Positions 48,701 to 60,700 of a stretch of 64,000 bases of DNA are shown here, piece by piece. The stretch's first letter is position 1. Each line of letters starts with the position of its first letter. A model generated the notes under the pieces. That model saw only the letters and a list, made by a program, of their open reading frames with translations, was not told the DNA's origin and did no database searches. Made by a program: the position numbers and the translations under genes. This DNA comes from Shinisaurus crocodilurus. Lineage: Eukaryota > Chordata > Lepidosauria > Squamata > Shinisauridae. The stretch is from NCBI GenBank assembly GCA_021292165.1, contig CM037878.1, positions 190,091,118 to 190,155,117 on the forward strand. The letters are read 5' to 3'.

Positions 48701-51700
48701 TAATGGTAAACAAACCTGGACTTGCTGGAAAGCTTTCAGTCTCTTCTTGAATCTGGAAGGCAGAACAAAATCACATCCCCGAGCTAGCAATGCCAATTCC
48801 TTTCGTAGATCAGGGTCTTGCCGTAAAGAAATCTCCTTTATCCTCATGCTTTCAGATTTCATATGATGCTTGTGTGTGCACCAGCCCAGGCACTTGAGTC
48901 CCAGTAAACAGCAGAGTCCTATTATCACACAGTGCCACTTAAAGCAGCAGCTGCATTTAACTTCTGTGTTATTCTGAGAGTCTGTTCAACTTAGCCTGCT
49001 CCATACATTAAAAGGGAACTTGGCTGGAACTGCAAAGACAGATTGGAAAGTCACTTTGGGAGCCTGCCCCTTACTCCATGCATTCCAATGTCTTAATGGT
49101 ATGGTATAATATGGAAAAGACACAAGCCTGTTATATAAAAGTGGCACTTCAAAGCCATCAATAAAAGAAACTTTCAGTTTAGTAAAAACCAAGCAGGGAG
49201 GAACATGAAAATGCCAGAAGCAGTGGTTTTCTAGTTTCCTCTCTTCCTTTCCTTTTGTCACAAGCCACTCACTGTTCATGTCTCAAAGTAGCCTATTTAG
49301 GGATTAAAGCTTACAGGCTCTTCTGAACTTGCAAAGCCCCTTTAAGTGTTTTGTATGTCAGGTCAGGAGAGCTCTGTAAAATAAGCTGGTATAGAAAATC
49401 AGTTTTGTTAATAAAATAAACCACAGCTATATCAGTGCCAAAGAAAAAAGAAAGAAAAGAAGAAGCTTAACTTCACTTTTTTGGTAGGGTGTGGCAAAGT
49501 ATATTGACGGAATAAAATGGTTATAATCTTCCTTGAGAAAATAAAAACTCACTTCTCCCTGTCTCCCCTTCTCAGAACAAGACTATACGGTATATGACTA
49601 GGAATACAAGTCCCATGATGCTATATTGTTTTTCTTACACATTTGAATGAATAGGAAGCACATCTGCCTGATTAGCCTAGATTTTAATATGTAATTTATG
49701 CACACTGTCTTGGTTTTGTCAATGTCTAGACCTCTCCATTCAGTACAGTACGGCTATATCATCTAATACAGTAAAAACAAACAAACAAACCTAAACTACT
49801 ATATAAATGGGCCTCAAGTGAATCAAACTGTTTCTGGATCCTCCCTAGAAGCTCAGACTGTATGTAGCATATTATTCTTAGCTTATTACTAATATTATTC
49901 CATTCAAAAGCTATTGTTTCACTTAACAAGCTTGGCTTTTTTTAAATTAAAGTTAGTTTTCAGTCTTTGTCAGTAATTCTTCAGGGAAATTCCATAGAAG
50001 ATATTCCTTCATGTGACCTAACAGGCAACATAAATTCTCCAGAATGTTTTTAACATAAGGCTGTGGTTAGAGCTGGCAGCCTGCAATCTAATCCGGCAAG
50101 CAGAAGTCAGCTTGCCATAGTTGCTTTATTGCCCACTAGGTGAAAAATGTAAGCAGCATGTGTGTTTTCCTAATGGAACTTTTACCATAATTTTTAAGCA
50201 GACAAAATGAATCTGTCCTTTATATTATAAAGCATATTGTAACTAAGAATTTTGTAGACCAAGTGTTCTCTAATATTGCCCTAACTTGCCAACTAAACCA
50301 AGGGTTGGGAGGGGCAGATATACTTTAAGATTCCCCAAGATTTACAGCCCCATCTTATGTGCATTTAATTCAGAAGCAAGTCTTGAGTTCAATGGGACTT
50401 ATTCTCAAGTAAGGCTGCATGGGATCACAGCCCAAGGAAAAATGATGTCGCCAACAGCACTCAACTCTCACCCCATGTTTGGCACAGACTAATGAAAATT
50501 TAGTCTGTAAGACAACAGGGGCTCACAGTACTCTTCAAGTTCATAAGGGAGACAGAAGCTAAGGCCAATGAAAGCAGAAGGTGTCTGCACCACAATGAGG
50601 AACCACCACATGCAGATAGCCACAGTCCTCCACCTCCTTCTCTAAATCAACACACAAAAGCCAGACTGAATAAAATGTCCAACCTATTTCAACAGGCCAA
50701 TCTCACACTTAGAACCATTCTATTTACTGGGCTGGAAAATGGTTCGTAACTATCTTAGAAAGCAATCCTATGGATTATGCTCCCCTGAGGAGGAAGCCTC
50801 TGATCTCAGAGGCCTCTGAGTATCCAAGGCCCTACCAGGCTGCTGCCAGCAGGGCAGGAAGAGTGACAGAGGCAATTTTCACCTCTCCGTCCTACTTTTA
50901 CGAACTTGTCCTCTAGACAGTCCTGCCGGGGGCTGGAGAGGCCATAGGATTTCTCTTATCCCGGCCCTCCTCTCCTTTCCCCTCCCCACCCACTGGGACA
51001 CCCCCTTTTCTCTCCCACTGAGGCCGCATTTGCGACCTTGGGAAGCAGCCAGCACGGTTCTTTCCACAGCAGCTATGAGGGGGTGGGGGATCGGAACTCA
51101 GAGCCCCCCTCCTGAGATCATGGCAGTGTCTACAGCCTTGAGAGGGGGACTCCGAACAATCCTATATTCCCAGGGACACTCTGCAGGGCCCATAGCATTG
51201 CTCTTTCTGTTCCTAAAACACTGATGCTATTTTCAAAGGATGCAAAGTTGTTTTTAGGAGAGCTATAAGGAAAGTACTGGTGGAAAACAGTAGTACTCCA
51301 TCTAAAATTATTTCCAGCTTTGGTAATATAAAAACTGCCTAGTTTCTCTCTTCTTCTGTTTTCCATCTTCTAAGGAAACTGTGGGGTTTGCCTATGGAAG
51401 GAGACATTTCTGAGTAACAGCTGGATTCTATATTTTCAATACAGGCAGTCCCCGAGTTAAGAACATCCGACTTCCAGGCAACCCATACTTAAGAACGGAC
51501 TTCTGGGTTCCCCAGCGCTACGTCATTTACGTAGAGTACATAGTGTAGTATACTACGCAATTTGCGTAATTTATGCAATTTGCATAAATGCCAATTTTAA
51601 CGTATAGAACGCTATGCTGTTCCGACTTACATACAAATTCGACTTAAAGACATTCTTAAGAACAGAACTGGTTTGTAACTTGGGGACTGCCTGTAATCAA

Positions 51701-54700
51701 CCACTGACTGCATTCACATGACACAACAACCCATTGTTGGTAACTAGCCACGATGGGTTGTCGTCGTGTCATCCAACTCCATATCACTTTCTTCAGGGTG
51801 ACTGATTTTTTTTTGGGCAACAAGCCACCCTGACAACCCATGGCTTGTTCTAGGGGTTGGTTGAGCCACGATGGGTTGTCGTGTTGTCCGAACCCAGGAC
51901 AGCAATTTCATCATGGGTTGCGGGGACTGGCTAGCGGGCCACTCAGCAAGAACGGCAAAAAAAGCTGCCACTCTTCGTGATCTTGCCCTTGCTGCTGGCA
52001 ATGACAACCCCTCCATCAATGCCCAAGAGGCACTTTGGAGCGACTGTCACTGGGTTCCCTGACAGTTGTAAAATAATAATAATATGCAGATGTGTGCAAA
52101 TTTAATGGCTGAGAAGTAAATGGAGGAGAATTTTGTGTAAATTTAAGGGCTGGGAAGTAAATGGAGGGAAAATTTGTGTACCTGCTTTAACTGCTCCATT
52201 ACTGCAAGTGTGCAAATTTCCCCTCCATTTGCTTCCCAGGCATTAAATTTGCATATATTTCACAGTCCAAAAAAATGTGTGAATATTCCCAACAGTTAAA
52301 AACAAAACCCTTACAGAGGTGGCAAAATGGGATGGAGCAAATGGGGCACCAGCACTAGTGGTACTTACATCCCCCCCCTGGGGCCCCATTCATTCCATAC
52401 CACTCACCTGCCTTATCAGGGTTTTTTCTAGAACTATCGGAACCACAGTAATCGCAGCAGTAAGTGCTCCAAAAAGGAGCTTCAAAAAGTGGGGGGAGCC
52501 AATATCTCCCTTTTCTGGAGTAGCTGAGACTCAGGGAAGTGTTGAAAAGGTGGAGGGAACTGAGAAGTGTCAGTTCAACACTGAACAGCAACAGGATCAC
52601 ATTACTAAGTGGGAGATATTGTCCCCCGCACTTTGGCGCACCTACTTTTGCTGCTCCCCCCCTTTTCAGTGCTTTTCAATGGACAGCTCAGCTATTGGAA
52701 CCTGGCAACTATGCGCAAATTAGCCTATATGCAGTCTTGTCTCCTCAATTTCCAAGTACAGTAATACCTTGGATTGCAAGTAACTTGGTTTGAGAGCGTT
52801 TTGCAAGACAAGCAAATTTTTAAATATTTATTTAATTTTTTTTTACTTGATATACAAGCGACGTCTTGCAATACAAGTACTGTAGATTTTAAATTAAAAA
52901 TCTCTGTACAAATTTTTTGGGGGGGATTTCGTTTTGATATAAGAGTGTTTTGGATTACAAGCACATTTCTGGAACCAATTATGCTCTCAATCCAAGGCAT
53001 GACTGTATCTTACCTGCTCAACTTCCCTGCTCCCTTTGACAGATGAAACATACAAGGCAATTGACCAGGCAAGACTACAGATATCGGACAGCTATAAGAG
53101 ACAGCACACCTGCGAAAGAGTGACAAAAATATTTTTAAAAATTACAAACACAATTGTGCAATTTTCTGGGGCTGGAAAAAACACATAACTCCAATTGCGC
53201 ATTTTTGAGGCTTTGAAAAAATAACAAAAAACAGTGGCTAACGAAAAGGGGTAGCAATCAGAGCAGGGACAGGGAGACAAGCCGGGTTCTGCTGCGAAGG
53301 ACACTGGGGTACTGGCTGAAGGATCGAGGGGGAAGAAGGGAGAGAACAAGCCACAGTGAGCCCGCTCGCATGTTGGATGCATCATGGGTTGTTCCACAAA
53401 CAATCCACACTGCGTAGCTTATTTGCAGTGTGGCTTAGCGTGACATACAACTGCAGCCATTGTCTGTTTGCTCTTCCTACAACCCTTGGGAGGGTCTCAG
53501 GTGCAACCTGAAACCATCCCTGTACCTGGTAGAGCCTAATTTGAATGTCTCCAGCCCTGTCTCATCTTCCATCTTAAGACTGCAACCAAATGTAGACTCC
53601 CTGGATTCAACATCAGTCAGTTTTTCCTCTCCCCCACTTTTTTTTTTGGTTAACTATCTTGCCTGATGAAAAGTTCTGAAGAACTCAAAAGCTTGTAATT
53701 TTTTTTAAAAAAACTGTGCGATGACAAACACACACACATATCAAATTCAAATATAATTGCTGACAGAGGGTAATACATTCAACCTCCCCCCAACTTTACA
53801 GATAAAAATATTGGTGGAATCCACTGGCTGCTTGGAGGTTTTCATTATGGTTCTTCACAATAACAAATTATATTTAGTCTCTTTTCCATAATCTGAGGAA
53901 AGGCTTTGACAAATATTGCTGCATATGTCCCTGATTTGTATATATAATAAAATCATGCTGTACTCTATAAAAATCAGATATTTTGCCTTTAGCCAATTTC
54001 AGTGAGTAAGTCAATTTCTCTGCCACTGCTATTCGTCACAGTTCCATGTGACTTCAGTGTTAGAAGTTCTGAGATTTTCCAGTTTTTAGCTATTACCTTG
54101 CAAAGTGCCATCAGAAGAACAGAAGAAACAGAAAGGGAGGAGAATACATATCTCTGCACAGAAGTACAGGAGGATGAGCTTGGTAGCCCCATCGAGAGCA
54201 TCTGGATTAAAATAAATGGGGCAAAGAATAAAACGAACATGGAGGTTAGAGTCTACTACCGAGCACCCAATCAAGGAGAAGATGAGGATGAAACTTTTGA
54301 AAAGCAAATTGCCAATGTTTCAAGGAGGCATGATGTGGTAGTAACGGAGGACTTTCAATTTCCCCAATATCTGTTGGGAGACAAATTCTGCCAAACATGG
54401 CCCCTCCAAGAAATTCCTGACTTGTGTTGCGGATAACTTCCTCCTACAAAAAGTGGAGGAAGGAACTAGAGTATCGGCTATCCTTGATCTGATTCTAACC
54501 AACAGAGATGACTTAGTGCATAAAGTGGCAGTCATGGGACCCATGGGGGAAAGTGACCATGTTATACTTGAGTTCTTGATTCTAAACGGAAGCAAAAGCT
54601 GAGTGTAGCCAAACGCATACCCTGGATTTTAGGAAAGCCAGTTTTAATAAACTCAGAACAATGATAAGTAAAGTCCTATGGCAAGCGATTCTAATGAGAA

Positions 54701-57700
54701 AAGGAGCCCAGGATGGGTGGGAGTTTAAAAAAAAAGGAAATTCTAAAGGCACAATTACAAACAATTCCCACAAGGAAAAAAAGGCAGAGGGCAACAGAAG
54801 AAGCCAATGTGGCTTCACAAAACACTCAGAGATGACCTGAAAACAAAAAATGACACATAGGGAGTAGAAGGAAGGCCAGGCAACAAGGGAAGAGTACACG
54901 CAAATAGCACAGAATTGCAGGTATAGTGTCAGGAAGGCTAAAGCTGAGAATGAGCTGAGGCTAGCCAGGGATGCTAAAAGCAACAGAAAAGTTTTTTTTC
55001 CAGATACGTGCATAGTAAAAGACAGAGGAAAGAAATGGTGGTTCAACTATGCAATGAGGGCGGCAAAATGATAACAGATGACAAAGAAAAGGCAGAAGTG
55101 TTCAATTCCTACTTTGGTTCGATCTTCTCCTGAAAGAGGGTCTATGTCCCCCCTAGCAAACCTGAAGTACAAGCGGAAGGGGCAGGATTGCAGCTTGAGA
55201 TTGATAGGCAAATGGTCAAGTAACACCTGATTACTTTGAATGAGTTCAAATCTCCACGGCCCAATGAACTGCATCCTAGAGTAATAAAGGAACTGGCAGA
55301 AGAACTCTCAGAACCACTGTCTATTATCTTTGAGAAATCATGGAGGACAGGTGAAGTGCCAGATGACTGGAGGAGGGCAAATGTTGTTCCTATCTTCAAA
55401 AAGGGCAAGAAGGAGGATCCTGGGAACTACAGAACAGTAAATCTGACATCAATCCCTGGGAAAAATCTGGAGCAAATTATAAAGAAGTCAATCTGCAAGC
55501 ACCTTGACAACAATGCAGTGATTACTAGAAGGCAACATGGATTTGTCAAGAACAAATGCTGGCAGACTAATCTGATCTCATTTTTTGATCAGGTAATCTC
55601 CCTTGTGGACTGTGGGAATGCTGTGGACATAATAATTCTTGACTTCAGCAAAGCTTTCAACAAAGTGCCTTATGATATCCTGATTAGCAAGCTAGTGAAA
55701 AGTGGGCTAGATGGAACAACTGTCAGGTGGATCCACAGCTGGTTACAGAATCGGACTCAAAGAGTGCTTAAGTATCAATGGTACCTTCTCAAACTGGGGA
55801 GAGGTAACGAGCAGGGTACCGCAGGGCTTGTTCCTGGGCCCAGTGCTCTTCAACATTTTTATTAATGACTTGGATGAGGAGGTGCAGGGAATGCTTATCA
55901 AATTTGCAGATGACACAAAATTGGGTGGAAAAGCTAATACCCTAGGAAGACAGAAACAAAATTCAAAGCGATCTCAATAGGCTGGAGCGCTGGGCTAAAA
56001 ACAACAGAATGAAATTTAATAGGGATAAATGTCAAGTTCTCCACCTAGGAAAAAGAAACCAAATGCACAGTTACAGGATGGGGGATACTTGGTTCAATAA
56101 TACTACAAGTGAGAAGGATCTTGGAACACTCCAGAGCAGCTTTTGGGGGCACATGGGAGGGCTGCAGTGGAGAGGGAATCACCCCTCTCCCAATTCCACT
56201 GACAAAAGCCATTCTGTCAGTGGAATGTGTTAATTGGATTACACCCTAATGCTGCAATCCTATACACATTAACTGGGAACAAGTTCCATTGAACTCAGTG
56301 GGACTTACTTCTGAGTACATTTGTATAGGATTGCCAAGTAAACATTCATTTAGTTTGGACCTTCAAATTCTCAAGTCAACAATCTCATTTTAATTATAGC
56401 TTCAGAACAGTTTCCTGTGTGTTCTATTCTGCCTCTTCCACAAAGTTCCTACAATTTATGGAATGAAAGCCTGGAATGCAAAGTAAGCTTCTTAAAAACC
56501 ACACATATACATCAATATCTGCTGCTATAAACTGAGTGCACCAGAACTGCAGAAGACTGGTAGAGAAGAGTGTCTATCATAGAATGTAAATATACTATTA
56601 GAACTGAGCCAACTGCCTATCCATAACTAGATCTGAACTCAAAGAAATTTTATAAGCCCCCCCCCCCCCCCAAGCAGCTGTACAAAATGTCCATCAAGTC
56701 TGGTAAAAAGAAATTGCCTAGATTCACTTGTAAAGAAATTAAATTTGTTTTCAGAAGTCGTGACACACACATACAGTAGCCTAGGCACACCTGAACATAT
56801 GTTGTCTATAACCGGAAAATCATTGCTATATAGCACCAGGTTTATAATAGAGCTGGATAATCCACAAAGAAATCAACTTGAGTGGTCTAGAGAAGAGATG
56901 ACAGAAGATGGTGACCTCTGATTTAGATCTAGGGTTATCACCTTTTCCCCTAGTAGGGCTCCTCTGCCTTGAACAGCAGCATAACAGACAGAAATGAATC
57001 AAACACAGCTTTTCCTTGCCTCAATCCAAGATGAAGAGGACCCTCTGAAGATCAAAGGAATTAACAGATGATAGTATTTGGGTGAGTTAAGTGTACTTTA
57101 TGAAACATACTACATGCCCTCTAAATTCGTAATTGTTTAGATCCTAAGAACCACAGGCAGAGTTCTGCTCAATGGGGCTTTCCTGACTCCTCCTTCCTGC
57201 TGAAGCCTCTTGTCGTCTGCCCCCCCCGCCCCCCAAATGGCTGTAGCTGGGAGGGTAATCAGTGGAATTGTAGTTATACACATTGCTGATTCAAGGAACT
57301 TTTTGGATCCAACCCAATATAAAAAAATATAATTATTTGATTTTTAGCAGGGTTAGTAAAAAGAAACCAATCATATTTCAACCTTCGTGCAAGCCCAGTC
57401 GGGACCACCTTGTGCATGCCAAACATTTCCAGACACATATTAAGTGAAGTAGCCTATTGCCCCCTTTTTGTATAGTGGGCAGAAGATGGATCTCCAGGTG
57501 TTTTGGACTTTAACTGCCAGCATTCCTAACTCTTCCATGCTGGCAGGGACTCAAGGGAGATGAAGTCCAAAACATCTGGAGATCTACCTTCTGCCCACCT
57601 CTGACTTAGGGTAACACTTTTCCCTCTCAACATCACCAGCTCTGCACTGAAAATGTGGGGGAGCCTTGTCACTTGGTAAAGACCCCATGCTTTTCCACAG

Positions 57701-60700
57701 ATGAGAATATTTTTCACCATTTGACAACATACAGACAAACAACCACACGACAGAAAATCCTATCATATGGTAAACTGGTTGTCTGTATTCATTCCTTGAA
57801 TACTGTATCTAGGACGCCAAGTGCACAGGATTCAGACACAGCAGATTTTATTTCTTTTCAGAGCACAAATCAGAGGAAAATAAGATCAGCAATTGCAGTG
57901 CTTTTGGTAACACTTTCAACAAACTCAAGATGCTTCTATCAGCGTTACAACTGTAGAGTGCCAGCAGATTTGCAATGTTAGGGCTTATGTGAATAACCCT
58001 ACAAAACAAACACACACCAATTTTGTAGTGTGTATTTTTGTTGGCATGATCCTTCCACAAGCCCTTCAGCCATGGCAGTAATACTGCAACTAATCAGCAG
58101 ACTCTCAAACAGATACGTTTGGAAAAAACTGGGGGGGGAAACCAGAAAAATTCAAGGGGAACAATCCCCCCCACCAACTGTTCCAAAAATCCTTAGGAAA
58201 AGAATGGATTAAAAAAAAAATCTGGTCCCCCACCATTTTTCCGTTGTTTTTTCCCAGGCCTTCACATCTCTACTCCCAAAAGATCAGCTTGCCCATGCTC
58301 ACAAACAATGCTCCCTCTCTCAGTAATTTGCGCCATTTGCAGCTTCATAGCAGCCTGCACTTGCCCTGCAGCAGCAGCTAGCACTTTGTCAAATCAAATG
58401 TCTGCATGCCAGAACTAGACAAGGCACTATCTACTATGGACTTAGAGAACGTGAAGTTTATTGCACTTTTTGGTAAACCTTAAGCATAAATAGTCAATAC
58501 TGCTTCACATGTCCGGGGGCCCTAAACTGATTCTACTGAAACTGCTACAGCATGTTTCTCTCAAGCACGTCTAATACCACAATCAACTATTTGTCCCTTG
58601 TTCTATCTTGCCTATGACCTACCCCTTCTTCGTCCTAATTCTAGTGAAGAGTATGTTGCAACTATAGCTTGATCTTTTAACATCAAAGACATTTTTAGCA
58701 GAACATGAATGTAGTACTTATGTACATATTTTCAGACTACTACTATCAGTTTACTGCAAATTACAAGGGTTGTTTTCAGCATGAAAGTTCACCACAGAAG
58801 CAGTTAGCAGGAAGCTTTTTTAAAAAATGTAGTGCAAGTTAGTGGAAACTTGGACATCCTCCAATCACATGTTTTAGGACTGGTACTATCACTCAAAGTA
58901 TTATGACCACCTATGTGTGGGAGTTACAACAGTATGTGAGTTATGTGTATAAGCTTAAATACACGTTTGTGTACGTTGCAAGCTAGCAGGAAGTTTCTGG
59001 GGTTAGCTGAACATTCCATCTGTTAGTTTGTTGTGACAGTTTATATATGACAATTAAGTCATGCTAACTTGGGACTTATCTTTTTCCTCTCTGTTAAAAG
59101 ATTGTTGTGATCATTAGTAAAGTTTTCTTGTGTGAACTTCAGCTGTGTATTCAAGTTACTTGCTAACACTATGTAGCATATGAACAGAAAGCGAAAACAG
59201 AAGGACCTTCTTGGTACCGGTTAACTCCAGGACACCTCATTCCAAGTGGTTCACCATACATCTAAGCTAATGATTTTCCAGAAGCGTTGCAAGACAGTTT
59301 AAAGTAGGTTTCTAGTGGCTGGGGATAGCTATGCTGTATGTTTCCAAATTGTTGTTCTTCACCCAGAGCCTAATAGGATATGGTTGGTTAGAAATTTAAA
59401 TGAAAAAGCTTTGGCTCCCTAGAGAGCAAAGTGGCAGTTTTAGACTAGTTGTGAACTTATAATACAGACCATTGATTGGTTTACTAGTAAGCTTCAAAAC
59501 TATGAAAACAAATTCATATTATATTCCAAAGACTGCTTCAGGAGAGCATTTCTCAGTGTATCATTCTTAAGAATGTTCTTACTCCAGTTAGAATCAATAA
59601 CCATACTAATAAAAAAAACAAGATTCTGGATAGTTTTAAAAACATTCTATACTGTTCAAAGCCCTTGGTGAATTGAGGAAGCCCTAACAAGCAGAGCGCT
59701 TTTGTTAAAATAGAAGTCATTAGTGAAGCTATGTCTAAGGTTTTGTACCATCACTGATGTCTGGTATGCTATTCACTTGGGAGAGAGAAGACATTAACAG
59801 CTGATGCAGGGGCACCATGCAAGGAAACTAATGCTGACAACTACAAAAAATAAATTTTAGACTATAATTAGTTCATATTTGAAGGAACTGAGGAAATGGT
59901 ATCAGCTTCATGATATTCTGAATATCATCACAGCTGTTAGGTTCCCTGCTCTACTGGAGCTTAAAAGAACTGAAGTTCAACGAAATAAGACTAGTGAAGA
60001 GGACTAGGCCTAAGAGAGGGCTAGTACAGTATCATTGTGTTCAGCAATGAAATACGTTCATGTCAGTGGCCCATGTGAGTACCTGAACTAATTATCCACA
60101 TGGTGACTAGATAGAAGTGGAAGGTATGGGCAATATCTTAGCTCACACACACTAAATTTTGCTTGTTTGCTAATATTACACTGGCATCCCACAACCTGAC
60201 TGTTAAATGCTTGCACAGCAACTTATAGGATTGAGCATTTAGCCATTTCTATTGTTTGTTTGCCAATATAAAGTTAGATACTGTGTATTCCACTTAAGAC
60301 TGCTTTACTGTACAAAACGTGCATTATAGGTGGAGCAGTAGGATTAGCACAGATGGCACACAACTAATTATGGTAGCCCCAAACTCTCGTACTAGCTGGT
60401 ATTTCTTCGGTGTGGTACTTTTTCATTTGACTTCCAGTTCAGCACTACAATCAGTGGGAAAGCAGCTGTTAAGAATTTCCCATGGAAATATGTGTGTTGA
60501 TCACAACTAGATTTTGTTTTAAATGAAGGTTAATTATTTGAAGCAAAGCAGATTCTTGCATGCGTTGACACCTAAAGACCACTTTGTAATTTATTTTAGG
60601 TGCAATGTGTATCAAGGGCTAGAGGCCATGTTTCATTCATAGCAAATGAAACTAACCTTGACAGCATTTTACAGTTGTGTACAAAACAAAATAGCTCAGT

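Noticed and set aside
54582..55046. 154-residue hydrophobic open frame on the - strand
   Set aside because: It is the antisense shadow of the A-rich CR1 ORF2 copy.
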